A stretch of 64,000 nucleotides of DNA from the NCBI RefSeq assembly GCF_002165135.1, contig NZ_NFZQ01000011.1, forward strand, positions 1-64,000, in the 5' to 3' direction. Below the pieces are notes generated by a model, which was not told where the DNA came from, made no database searches, and was given only the letters and a program-made list of their open reading frames with translations. The DNA comes from Pseudomonas sp. SID14000 (GTDB lineage Bacteria > Pseudomonadota > Gammaproteobacteria > Pseudomonadales > Pseudomonadaceae). Both the position numbers and the translations under genes were made by a program. Position 1 is the first letter of the stretch. The number at the start of each line of letters is the position of its first letter. Shown in pieces: positions 55,542-63,623 of the stretch.

Positions 55542-57899
55542 TCAGGTGCCGGAAGACCGGCGCAGGTAGTTGCCCTCCCAGCCGCAGCCGATGATGTTCA
55601 CCGGGACCGGGTAGGAGGACGAAAGGGTTACTGTCTGATTCCGGGCGTTGCCGGCTACGGAGAAGCGGTGTTGGCCAGTGCCAAGGGAGGCATTGCCAAG
55701 TACGTGGGACCCGAGGTTCACCCCTGGCATCGTGTAGACGAACTCCGTGGATCCGTTGGAAACGGTCACGTCGAAAGCCCCAGAGCGCTCGTAGTTCACC
55801 CAAGCTCGGCGGAGCTGTAGGCGCCCTACGTCCTCCGTGACCGTGGTGCCATCCTGGGCGGTGTTCTTGATGAGGAACTTGGAGAACACATAGAGGAGCT
55901 CGTAGCTCAGCCCCAGGACGAACTGGCGGCCAGTGTGGTCCCCGTCCAGGTAAAGCTCCCCGTCCCCCGTCCAGCCACCCACTGGGCACTTGTGGAGCTT
56001 GTAAACCCCATCATCCCGGAGGGTGTAGAAGTCCCCTGAGGTCGGGAGGAAGCCATAGGCATCCCGGATCTTAATGGTGGACCGGAAGAGATCGTCGTTA
56101 TACGAGCTGGCCACCACGGAAGCCTTCATATCCATGTAGGCACGGTAAGGCTCTGTAGGTACGTCCAGCGTTTCCCGTGTGAACTCCACGCGCTCCAGGG
56201 TGATACCGCCAGGGCGCCGGAGGACCATCCACATGAGCGACCCGATGCACTGGGCGGAGAGGACCTCCACACCGTCCCCAAGATCCCAATGGCTCCAGGA
56301 CTGCTGCGCAAGGCGCTGGTCCACGTAGAGGAACTTGTAGATGAAGACACACTGCTTTGCCTGATCCGAGAGCACCGTGATGAAGTTCTCGGTGCCGGAC
56401 CCATGGATAGCAAACACGGTGTTCGGGACGTAGTTCGGGACGTGCCCCGAGATATCCTCCGCGTCCTTCACGTCGCTCACGTCCTGGACCGCGTAGTAGC
56501 GCTTTACGGAACTGAAGGCCGCTCGTGGGCTCACGAAGTAAACGCCACGGCCAAGGCCGAAGGGGCGCGCATTGTCGCTCACGTCGAACTCGGTGGTGAG
56601 GTCGAGCTGGATGGTCTTCGAGGACAGAACGCCGTTAGCTGTCAGGACAAATTGGGCTTGGTCGCTCCAGAGTAGGAGTTGCTCCGAGTACGGGACCGCA
56701 TACTTCAGGATGGACACCCGGTTATGGGAGATGGCGACGTCTATCGGATCGTCGTCCGAGAGAGCCGCCACGGAGGCCGGGAAGAAGTCGAAGTACTTCG
56801 CCGTGCGGCTCATGATGACGTTCTCACCACTCAGGAAGCCCAGGCGATTCCGGAAGAAGAAGACATCACTTATGGCTGCATCCAGGAAGGATGGCATTGG
56901 GTTTGTGGTGTCGTCGCCGGAGGTCCGCTTACCCCACTCCACCGGCTTCCAATCGAACTGCCCATCAGCCGCCCGGACGAGCGCGTGGGGCATGGTCGAG
57001 TCGTCCACACCCTGGATGATCCCTGGAGCTACGGTCTCCCGCCATACCAGGCCGGCAGCGTCATACTTGACCCAGTAGTTATCCTTACTCGCAGTATTCT
57101 CCCCGGTGATCTCCACCAGGTATCCATCCACACACTGGATAGGCAGCTTGGCGAAGGTTTGGACCTGGTAGATGAACGCAGAGATGAGCTGGTTGGCATA
57201 GCCGTCTGCCGTGGTGATCGAGGTGATGTCCACGGTGGAGGACACACAGACCCATCCGGGTCCGGAGGTGGCCGTGAAGCCTGGCTTGGTGTTGATCTGG
57301 GTGGCCAACTGCCCGGCGATATACTGGGCGTCCATCTGGGTGATGTGAGTGGCCACGGAGCCATCGGGCAATGCCAAGGTAGCCAACTGGATCCCGTTGA
57401 TAGCGACGGTGAGGGTCCGGCCGTACTGGCCTCCGCGCACGTTGATGACAGCCCTTCGGCGGAGCGGGATGTAGCCTGGCTGGGTCGTGGAGGTGCCCAA
57501 GGCGACCTTCTTCGAGCGATTCACCACGAACGTATAGTCCGCCACGGTGACCATCCGGAGGTCCGTCCTTGGGTTGCTGCAGTTCGCGTACCCGTTATAA
57601 CCACGCACCGTATAGGTGTTGCCCAGGAGATCCCGGACGGCAATCCCGGTCCCATCCAGGAAGACCAGGTATTGCTCCTGGGAATCCCGGTTGATGAGGT
57701 GGACGGCCGGGTTGTTCGCCCACTGGGAGGCTGGCCCCAGGTACTTGATGAACTTCGACGGGAAGCGCTTCTGGAGGCCCTCGGTTTCGGAGGACCACCC
57801 GTTGACCTGGATGGCGCCCTGGTCCTGATAACGCAGGATGTCCGGTTGCTGCGAGATGCCACCCTTGAGGTTCTTGATGGATTGCGAGATGAGACCCAT
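55542..57899 (-). CDS. 12: Tail tubular protein B (T7 gp12-like nozzle)
   Basis: 785 residues (T7 gp12: 794), starting MGLISQSIKNLKGGISQQPDI as in the family. It forms the tail nozzle below gp11. TAGGAGG precedes the ATG. Gene 11 ends 9 nt upstream on the same transcript. Confidence 0.95.
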   Translation of the reverse strand: MGLISQSIKNLKGGISQQPDILRYQDQGAIQVNGWSSETEGLQKRFPSKFIKYLGPASQWANNPAVHLINRDSQEQYLVFLDGTGIAVRDLLGNTYTVRGYNGYANCSNPRTDLRMVTVADYTFVVNRSKKVALGTSTTQPGYIPLRRRAVINVRGGQYGRTLTVAINGIQLATLALPDGSVATHITQMDAQYIAGQLATQINTKPGFTATSGPGWVCVSSTVDITSITTADGYANQLISAFIYQVQTFAKLPIQCVDGYLVEITGENTASKDNYWVKYDAAGLVWRETVAPGIIQGVDDSTMPHALVRAADGQFDWKPVEWGKRTSGDDTTNPMPSFLDAAISDVFFFRNRLGFLSGENVIMSRTAKYFDFFPASVAALSDDDPIDVAISHNRVSILKYAVPYSEQLLLWSDQAQFVLTANGVLSSKTIQLDLTTEFDVSDNARPFGLGRGVYFVSPRAAFSSVKRYYAVQDVSDVKDAEDISGHVPNYVPNTVFAIHGSGTENFITVLSDQAKQCVFIYKFLYVDQRLAQQSWSHWDLGDGVEVLSAQCIGSLMWMVLRRPGGITLERVEFTRETLDVPTEPYRAYMDMKASVVASSYNDDLFRSTIKIRDAYGFLPTSGDFYTLRDDGVYKLHKCPVGGWTGDGELYLDGDHTGRQFVLGLSYELLYVFSKFLIKNTAQDGTTVTEDVGRLQLRRAWVNYERSGAFDVTVSNGSTEFVYTMPGVNLGSHVLGNASLGTGQHRFSVAGNARNQTVTLSSSYPVPVNIIGCGWEGNYLRRSSGT

Positions 57900-57908
57900 A
57901 TCGCCCTC

Positions 57909-58502
57909 CTATCGGCTCGTACGGCCGGAGGTCCACGAGTCCCCGTCCAGCATGTTGAAGGCGCCATAGTCCAGCTCGTATTCCTGGACAGCCGCCCAGG
58001 CCTCAGACTCCTCTTCCTGGAGGGTCGCTTCGATCTCAGCGGCCCCAAAGAACCGGATGTTGAAGCGACGGGCAGCCTTAGCGACGATGTAAGAGCGGAA
58101 CGGGACGGGCATATCCGAGAAGGACCGCAGGCGAACCAGGTCTACAGTCACCGGATCCGTGAACTGGTCGGTCTTGGTAGCGCGGTCGTACAGGTAGCCC
58201 CCACGGTTACCGTAGGTCGTCTCAGAACCGGACACCCAGATAGCCAGGTAGTCACGGGCGTAGGGAATGAGCTGCGAGAAGGTGTCAGGAAGAAGCTCTA
58301 CGCTCTCCTCTCGGTTGAAGGTCCACCCCTTGGCCTGTACCTCTCGGTTGACCTTGGTGAGGATCCGGCGAGCGTTCGCAACGTCCGCGTTGGTGCCATC
58401 CTCCAGGGTGTTCACTGGGGATTCACCGATAGCTGCCAGGATGTCATTCACAGCATCGAGCTCATCGGAGCTGTTGAGGTTGTCCTCGGTAAATTCGTTC
58501 AT
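57909..58502 (-). CDS. 11: Tail tubular protein A (T7 gp11-like gatekeeper)
   Basis: 197 residues (T7 gp11: 196) with the family motif NDILAAIGESPVNTL near the N-terminus. It links portal to nozzle and contacts the fibre. AAGGAGG precedes the ATG at 58502. It follows the T-phi-like terminator, so its expression depends on partial read-through, as in T7. Confidence 0.93.
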   Translation of the reverse strand: MNEFTEDNLNSSDELDAVNDILAAIGESPVNTLEDGTNADVANARRILTKVNREVQAKGWTFNREESVELLPDTFSQLIPYARDYLAIWVSGSETTYGNRGGYLYDRATKTDQFTDPVTVDLVRLRSFSDMPVPFRSYIVAKAARRFNIRFFGAAEIEATLQEEESEAWAAVQEYELDYGAFNMLDGDSWTSGRTSR

Positions 58503-58523
58503 TGGCTCCTCCTTGAGTCAAAA

Positions 58524-58566
58524 CGAAAAAACCCCTCAAGCCCCAGTTAGGGACCCGAGGGGTTCG
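58524..58566 (-). terminator. T-phi-like terminator after the capsid gene
   Basis: On minus: AACCCCTCGGGTCC...GGCTTGAGGGGTTTTTT, closely like T7 T-phi (AACCCCTTGGGG...CTTGAGGGGTTTTTT) in both arms and T run, and in the same place between genes 10 and 11. Confidence 0.95.
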
Positions 58567-58577
58567 ATAGGTGTTGC

Positions 58578-59585
58578 TTAGCCGAAGACCAGAGCGCCTA
58601 CGGCTTCCGGACGCAGGCCACCGTGACCCATGGCGTACTTGCCGATGATCTGGTCAGCCTGCAGGGAAGCACGGCGGTCACGCTCCAGGGCCATGTCGCG
58701 GAGCTTCACGGTGCCTACAGCGGTACGGTGGGACAGCAGACCCACTACGTTATCCAGAGCAACCGGAACGGTGGCCGAGGAGGTCGCAGGGAAGCCATGC
58801 TTCTGGTTGGCGCCGTCCATATCGTCACCGGCACCACCAGCGGTCAGGTGTGGGACCTCCAGGATCTCCCAGCCCATCACGTTGCGAATCGCACCGGTTT
58901 CCGGGTTGATGAGAGCTTGGTAGTTCGCAGCGTTCGGCATCAGAGCCGCCAGGACAGCCGAGTAGTACTCCGGCTTGGTGTAGAAGGTGCGGTCGCCGGT
59001 AGGCACGTACTTGGTGGTGAAGTCCGCACGAGCGGTGGTCAGAGCCTTGATGATCGCAGTACCCAGAGCCGCCTGGTCAGTCAGCGAGGCAGCCGAGCCG
59101 ATCTTCTTGATCGACGGAGCGCCCAGGCCGGTAATGTTCTCGTTCTTCGCAACCGGGAGGTTGTTCAGGACGGCAATCTCAGCCAGCACAGCGCCGTCTG
59201 CAGCAACCGCCAGAGCTTCACCGATCTGGGTCGAGTACTCCGAACGCACGTCATAGTGGTTCATCGCATCCTCGATGTCGTAGATCAGCACGTCCGAGGC
59301 CAGCAGACCGTCAATCGGGATGATCTTCTCGGTGTGCTTGATCTCGCCGCGTTTGTCGTCCAGGCTCTCGCCGGCTTTCAAGTAGACGCCTTTGGTGCGA
59401 CCCATGACTGGGAAGCTCGCGGACTTACCGTTTTGGATGGTGCGGACCATGTGACGGGTGACGACTACAGCGCGACGAGCGAAAGCCGCCAGGACTTCAC
59501 CGCCGAAAATCTTCAGGAAGCCACCCAGTTTGTCAGTGCTTACCGAGCCTTTACCTTGATCCAAACCAATTTGTTGACCTGCCAT
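58578..59585 (-). CDS. 10: Major capsid protein (T7 gp10A-like)
   Basis: 335 residues, HK97-fold capsid protein of the T7 group (T7 gp10A: 345). It begins MAGQQIGLDQGKGSVSTDK and contains FLKIFGGEVLAAFARR and GKSASFPVMGRTKG. A strong AAGGAG precedes the ATG at 59585. It has its own phage promoter (phi10-like) and its own terminator, consistent with highest expression. No slippery 10B-type extension was evident. Confidence 0.95.
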   Translation of the reverse strand: MAGQQIGLDQGKGSVSTDKLGGFLKIFGGEVLAAFARRAVVVTRHMVRTIQNGKSASFPVMGRTKGVYLKAGESLDDKRGEIKHTEKIIPIDGLLASDVLIYDIEDAMNHYDVRSEYSTQIGEALAVAADGAVLAEIAVLNNLPVAKNENITGLGAPSIKKIGSAASLTDQAALGTAIIKALTTARADFTTKYVPTGDRTFYTKPEYYSAVLAALMPNAANYQALINPETGAIRNVMGWEILEVPHLTAGGAGDDMDGANQKHGFPATSSATVPVALDNVVGLLSHRTAVGTVKLRDMALERDRRASLQADQIIGKYAMGHGGLRPEAVGALVFG

Positions 59586-59646
59586 GTTGTGATCTCCTTA
59601 TGCAATCCCAGGATCCTTCCCGGGTGTTCCTTACGGGCACGGCAAA

Positions 59647-59704
59647 CCCTTGGGATGTACCCAAAGGCTCGTCGTGTGTTCCTATTAGTGAGGGGTTTTG
59701 CTGG
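59647..59704 (-). promoter_or_regulatory. Phage promoter phi10-like with leader hairpin
   Basis: AAAACCCCTCACTAATAGG at ~59682-59700 on minus. About 17 nt into the transcript, CCTTTGGG-TACAT-CCCAAGGG (59647-59667) forms an 8-bp stem with one G-U pair. Placement upstream of the capsid gene matches T7 phi10. Confidence 0.88.
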
Positions 59705-59713
59705 TCCTTCTGG

Positions 59714-60646
59714 TTAGAACGGAGAAGCCAGTAGACGGGCCTCCACCTGGCGGCGGAAGGCTTCATCCAGGCGGTACTCCTTGGAGTTCATTGCGTCGAT
59801 CATCTCCTTGCGGGAGCCGAAAGGTTCCACCTTGGGAGCCTTCTGGGTGCCTTGGGGAGACGCCGGGGCTTTCGCCATGACGTTGCGCTCTGGGGCCTTA
59901 CCGAGCTTCTTGGCTCGACTCTGGACACCCAGGTTGATGATCGAGCGGACAGTCACCAGGTCCTTGCGCTCCATGGCCGCTTCGAGGGCAGCCAGCGACT
60001 CGGGGGAGTTCGCTCGCATGTGACTCACGATGGCGTTGAACTTGTCTTGACCACCGGCATAGGAAACGATTGCAGCGGCGTACTTGTCAGCCAGGGCTTC
60101 CTGTCCCCGGATGAACGAGTCCACGAACGACTTCGAGTAACCAGCTTTCGCCAGGGCCTCATAGGTCGCATCGGACAGCTTGCCGTCACGCTCATATTCC
60201 ACTTCAGCGTTCGCGGCGGCCTCTTCCGTGAGACCGTTCTTGATCGCCTGTTGACGCAGGGTGTCGAAGCCCTCCGCATACTCGTCCAGGCCTTGGATGG
60301 ACTGCTTGAGCTCATCGGAGGGCTCGTCCAGTAGTTCCAACTCCTGGTCGTCTTTTGGACCGTCCTGGTCCTCTTCGCCGGCTTCCTTGTCGGCGTCTTG
60401 CTCACCCCCCTCTTCGCCTTCCGGCTTGTCCTTGGGTGCCTCTTCGCCAGTCACCTGGTCCAGAGTGATTTCGTCGTCCCCATCTCGGACGGAGACATCC
60501 AGCTTCAGCATGTTCTGCTCGTGCTCGGCCGGGTCGCTGGAGGAGATGATGGCGTTGTTGACACCGAAACTCGCGTAGACATCAGCGGAGCGGTAGAGGG
60601 CGCCGGCCAGGGTGGCCATCGAGAGGGACAGAATGCCAATTCGCAT
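59714..60646 (-). CDS. 9: Capsid assembly scaffold (T7 gp9-like)
   Basis: 310 residues (T7 gp9: 307), strongly acidic middle (EEGGEQDADKEAGEEDQDG) and homologous ends: SADVYASFGVNNAI near the N-terminus and KEMIDAMNSKEYRLDEAFRRQ near the C-terminus. It directs procapsid assembly and leaves during packaging. The N-terminus has about 19 extra residues before SADVYASFG relative to the T7 start; AAGGAG 6 nt upstream supports ATG 60646. Confidence 0.92.
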   Translation of the reverse strand: MRIGILSLSMATLAGALYRSADVYASFGVNNAIISSSDPAEHEQNMLKLDVSVRDGDDEITLDQVTGEEAPKDKPEGEEGGEQDADKEAGEEDQDGPKDDQELELLDEPSDELKQSIQGLDEYAEGFDTLRQQAIKNGLTEEAAANAEVEYERDGKLSDATYEALAKAGYSKSFVDSFIRGQEALADKYAAAIVSYAGGQDKFNAIVSHMRANSPESLAALEAAMERKDLVTVRSIINLGVQSRAKKLGKAPERNVMAKAPASPQGTQKAPKVEPFGSRKEMIDAMNSKEYRLDEAFRRQVEARLLASPF

Positions 60647-60672
60647 AGATACTCCTTAAGAATCATAGGGAT

Positions 60673-60712
60673 GGGACACGGAGGTGTGTCCCTATTAGTG
60701 AGGGTTTTAAGC
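60673..60712 (-). promoter_or_regulatory. Phage promoter phi9-like with a 5'-terminal hairpin
   Basis: TTAAAACCCTCACTAATAGGG at ~60690-60709, overlapping the stop of gene 8. If transcription starts at GGG, the first bases make the stem-loop GGGACAC-ACCTCC-GTGTCCC (60673-60692), reminiscent of the 5' hairpin of T7 gene 10 mRNA. Confidence 0.85.
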
Positions 60713-62317
60713 TCCCAGCGGAGCCGCCTGGAGCCCCATGGAATCCATAGCGCCTGCCATAGCGTCCGGGCTTGCGGTTGCCTGAGCGGCTGCGCCTGCG
60801 CCGATGCCTTGAGCACCTGCAGAGACGCCCTCCTGCATCGCAGTGGCTGCCATGGCCTTCGCCTTGTCCTGCTCGGTGAGGAGTAGGCCGGCAGTGTCCA
60901 TGCCCAATGCGTTTGCAATACGGATCTTCAGATTGGCCACGTTGAGGTCCGGGTCCTGCACCTGGCTCAATGGCGCGATGAGGGAGACGAACTGGGTCAA
61001 CTTGTCCAGGTCCTGGCCGCGCCCCAAGGCTTCCATGCCGGTGCTCACAGTTGGCTCGATGGCCTCCTGAGGCATATCCGGGATGAGCTGGGTGGCTTGC
61101 AACTGGACCATCAGGTTGCGGACGATTGGGAGCTGAAGCTCCTGGGAGAGGATCGAGTAGACACCGCCGAGGGTGTCCTCCAGCTCCTTGGCCACAAAGC
61201 GAATCTCCTCGGCCGTCACCCGTTCGCCCTGGCGTTGAACCGCCGAGTTGAGCATGAAGGCATAGGAGAGGCGCGCTTCGATCCCTTCGGCCACAGTCCG
61301 GGCAACGGTGAAGTCTGCGGTCTTGTCGAGCTGCAGGAACTCGATGTCCTGCTTACGGCCTGGCACGAAGTCGCCGGTCTGGGACTTGACCAGGCGGCGC
61401 ACCTGGGTGATGCCGTTGGGGTTCACCAGGCCGACAATCTTCGAGGACACCATGGCGAACTTGACGATGGATTCCGTGAGGTTCTCCAGGGACTGAAGGT
61501 CCCCCAGGTACTCCTCACAGTGGGATCGGCCGTAGTTCTCGCCGTCCATCTTGACGTAGCGCACAGGAATCCACGGGCAGGCCGTCAGAGGGTACTGTCC
61601 ATCAGAGCCGTCCACCTCCTCACCCTCGACCTCCTGATAGCTCAGGTATTGGTCGCCGGATTCGTCATCCAGGTAGACGTGGGTGTAGACCTGGACGAGC
61701 TCGTCGGGATCCTTCTCGCCTTCTATCGAGTTCCTCACGTCCTCCGGGAGGGCCGCATAGGCAACCTTGTCCACGGTGATGAGCTGTAGGATATTCCCGA
61801 AGGGATCCCGCTGGACCACGTAGTTGGAGAGCTTGTATAGCTTCGGTGGGTTGAACTTGTCGGCCTCTGGTGGGGCCAAGTAGAGCATCCCATTCCCGGC
61901 CACCAGGAGCTGCTTGATGAGCTCGAAGAGAGTCGGCCGGTAGCTGTTGGATTCCATGAAGGCCATCAGGATCCGCTCGACCATGGAAAGGCTCTGGTCG
62001 ATCTGAGCGAGCTGGGCGCTGTCGGTGATGATTTCCTTGGCCTGGAACTCGCTTATGGTTAAGCGCATCCATGGGGCCAGCGGGAAGAGTGCCAGCATGA
62101 GCTTGGCGGCGATGTTGTTCAGACCTCGGGCACCGACCGATTGCCAGGGTGTGGTGTAGTCGGTGGAGGCGTTATCGGAAGACTTCGGGAACAGTGAGGG
62201 GATCGTCAGCTTCGCGCAGTTCTCGGCCCTGGTTTCGTAGGGGGCTCTGTCGTTAACCAGCTTGTCATAGGTCGCCTTGGCACCATTGGACCCGAAGCCT
62301 GTACGGGCTTCAGCCAT
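60707..62317 (-). CDS. 8: Portal (head-tail connector) protein (T7 gp8-like)
   Basis: 536 residues, identical in length to T7 gp8. Contains TPWQSVGARGLNNIAAKLMLALFP near the N-terminus, typical of this family. It forms the dodecameric portal for packaging. GAGGAGG precedes the ATG at 62317. C-terminal Ala/Gly-rich tail. Confidence 0.95.
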   Translation of the reverse strand: MAEARTGFGSNGAKATYDKLVNDRAPYETRAENCAKLTIPSLFPKSSDNASTDYTTPWQSVGARGLNNIAAKLMLALFPLAPWMRLTISEFQAKEIITDSAQLAQIDQSLSMVERILMAFMESNSYRPTLFELIKQLLVAGNGMLYLAPPEADKFNPPKLYKLSNYVVQRDPFGNILQLITVDKVAYAALPEDVRNSIEGEKDPDELVQVYTHVYLDDESGDQYLSYQEVEGEEVDGSDGQYPLTACPWIPVRYVKMDGENYGRSHCEEYLGDLQSLENLTESIVKFAMVSSKIVGLVNPNGITQVRRLVKSQTGDFVPGRKQDIEFLQLDKTADFTVARTVAEGIEARLSYAFMLNSAVQRQGERVTAEEIRFVAKELEDTLGGVYSILSQELQLPIVRNLMVQLQATQLIPDMPQEAIEPTVSTGMEALGRGQDLDKLTQFVSLIAPLSQVQDPDLNVANLKIRIANALGMDTAGLLLTEQDKAKAMAATAMQEGVSAGAQGIGAGAAAQATASPDAMAGAMDSMGLQAAPLGA

Positions 62318-62327
62318 TAGTGCCTCC

Positions 62328-62582
62328 TCAGATGTTCAGACCAGTCCCGGAAGATCGGGAAACCGAGAGACCACGCTTGCCCCGCGCTCTGGCGGCCTTA
62401 CGTGCTGCTTCGGTGTCGGTGTTTCCTTCGTCGTTGGCGGTCTCCTTGGGAGCCTCCACGGCCGCTGCAGGAGTTGGGTCGGCTACAGGCTTGGCAGCGT
62501 CATCACCGCCCCCGCCCAGTAGGCCCCCGCCGATAGTGGCGCCCACTACCTTCTTAACGGCCTTCGCTACTTTCTTGCCCAT
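62328..62582 (-). CDS. 7.3: T7 gp7.3-like tail/virion protein
   Basis: 84 residues from ATG 62582 (GGAGG upstream), beginning MGKKVAKAVKKVVG and ending RARGKRGLSVSRSSGTGLNI, nearly the T7 gp7.3 ends. In T7 this small basic/Gly-rich protein is needed for tail fibre function and adsorption. Its start overlaps the end of the GNAT gene by 29 nt. A longer frame to 62618 is rejected. Confidence 0.9.
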   Translation of the reverse strand: MGKKVAKAVKKVVGATIGGGLLGGGGDDAAKPVADPTPAAAVEAPKETANDEGNTDTEAARKAARARGKRGLSVSRSSGTGLNI

Positions 62583-63009
62583 CCTTGGACACCTCCAGTT
62601 TGCGGTAATTGATCTCATAGCGCCCTTCGGATATCCGATGGGTAAACGCCATGACCCTGAAGTCAGTGGACTTAGCGATGGCCCGAGAGAGCCTCACAAG
62701 TTTCCTACCGACTTGTCCGCGATAGTCAGGATTCACGTAGAACCACTGGACAGTAATGAGCTCGCCTACATGGCAGTCGTCATCAGCCGTCATAATTACC
62801 GCGCCGACCACTCTCCCCTCTTCCGACTTCGCCAGGATCTCAAAGCGTTCATTCGCCTTGATGTCCCAAGTGATTCGACGGAATGCCTCTTCCGGGCTGG
62901 ATTGCCAGGTGAGTTCAGGAATGTGGTCAATTGCATTAACGACCAAGCCATTCACCAGCGTACTCACTCCTTCCTCCATGGGATGAACCGAGTACGTCAC
63001 CCCAGGCAT
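62554..63009 (-). CDS. GNAT-family N-acetyltransferase of the prophage
   Basis: 151 residues from ATG 63009 (GAGGA 7 nt upstream) with the GNAT pattern: beta strands ILAKSEEGRVVGAVIM and ELITVQWFYVNP, followed by the acetyl-CoA loop YRGQVGRKLVRL (R/Q-x-x-G-x-G/R type). It occupies the position of T7 gene 7, with which it shows no resemblance that I recognise. The start overlaps the gp6.7 stop (TGATG). Substrate unknown; a virion protein, host target or antitoxin-like role are all possible. Confidence 0.78.
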   Translation of the reverse strand: MPGVTYSVHPMEEGVSTLVNGLVVNAIDHIPELTWQSSPEEAFRRITWDIKANERFEILAKSEEGRVVGAVIMTADDDCHVGELITVQWFYVNPDYRGQVGRKLVRLSRAIAKSTDFRVMAFTHRISEGRYEINYRKLEVSKDGQESSEGR

Positions 63010-63275
63010 CACGAAGTCCTCTTTGCGAGGCTCTTCTTGATTGCCGAAGTGGAATAGCCGGTAGATGGCTTGGCTGTGACCTTGGGTTTATCCAGGGCCG
63101 AACCTACAGACGCCGAAGTGTCGTCCTTATCGACCTTGGCAACGTTATCCGTGCTGGTCTCAGTCCCGTCACCGGACCCATACTCGACACCCTTCGGGTT
63201 ATCTAAAAGAATGGGCTCAGGGGCAGGAATAGCGGAACTAACCTTCGGCGTCTTCACTTTGCTTGAAAAGCACAC
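63009..63275 (-). CDS. 6.7: T7 gp6.7-like virion protein
   Basis: 88 residues from GTG 63275, with AAGGAGG upstream. The start MCFSSKVKTPK closely resembles T7 gp6.7 (MCFSPKIKTPK), followed by a low-complexity Ser/Thr/Asp/Lys region and a basic end. In T7 it is packaged in the head and leaves at infection. Confidence 0.87.
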   Translation of the reverse strand: MCFSSKVKTPKVSSAIPAPEPILLDNPKGVEYGSGDGTETSTDNVAKVDKDDTSASVGSALDKPKVTAKPSTGYSTSAIKKSLAKRTS

Positions 63276-63285
63276 TTGCGCCTCC

Positions 63286-63543
63286 TTAGGTCACTTGTTG
63301 ATCCTCCAGGTGTTGCATTTGTGCTGCATCCATTTGCTCGATGAGCTCGGTTACCAGTTGGGCACCTTCAGCAAATCCTAAGATGGCCGCTTCGGTCCAT
63401 CCAGCGCGCCTTAAATCGTCCAGGGCTCCTACCCGAGTGAGGTATGCGAAGTTAGTCCGGGCTTTAAGGAATTCGGCTGCAGCATGAGGGATTGAGGGAA
63501 TATCCTCAGGGTTTTCCAATTGATACTTGATAACGGCAAGCAT
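63286..63543 (-). CDS. 6.5: T7 gp6.5-like protein
   Basis: 85 residues (T7 gp6.5: 84). The motif NPEDIPSIPHAAAEFLKARTNFAYL and AAILGFAEGAQ align with T7 gp6.5 (NPNDIPDVPRATAEYL...HILGFIQGLQ). Function in T7 is not established. ACAGGAGG precedes ATG 63543, and a phage promoter lies 45 nt upstream. Confidence 0.87.
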   Translation of the reverse strand: MLAVIKYQLENPEDIPSIPHAAAEFLKARTNFAYLTRVGALDDLRRAGWTEAAILGFAEGAQLVTELIEQMDAAQMQHLEDQQVT

Positions 63544-63584
63544 ATAGCCTCCTGTGAAGTGTCATCCCATGGCACCCCTGGATC

Positions 63585-63612
63585 CCCGCTAATAGTGAGG
63601 AGTTCTAAGAGG
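63585..63612 (-). promoter_or_regulatory. Phage promoter phi6.5-like
   Basis: AGAACTCCTCACTATTAGCGG on minus at ~63587-63606, with the shared core CTCACTATTAG; it lies between gp6 and gp6.5 as phi6.5 does in T7. It is the most divergent of the five (ACT for ACC upstream, GCGG after TA). Confidence 0.75.
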
Positions 63613-63623
63613 TGCCACAGTGA

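Noticed and set aside
56679..58550. 623-codon plus-strand frame opposite phage genes 11 and 12
   Set aside because: Runs across two well-defined minus genes; no ribosome binding site or recognisable motif. All T7-type genes in the module are on minus.
62328..62618. Longer start for the gp7.3-like gene
   Set aside because: ATG 62582 has GGAGG and gives the exact MGKK start of the family; the upstream codons belong to the GNAT gene in another frame.
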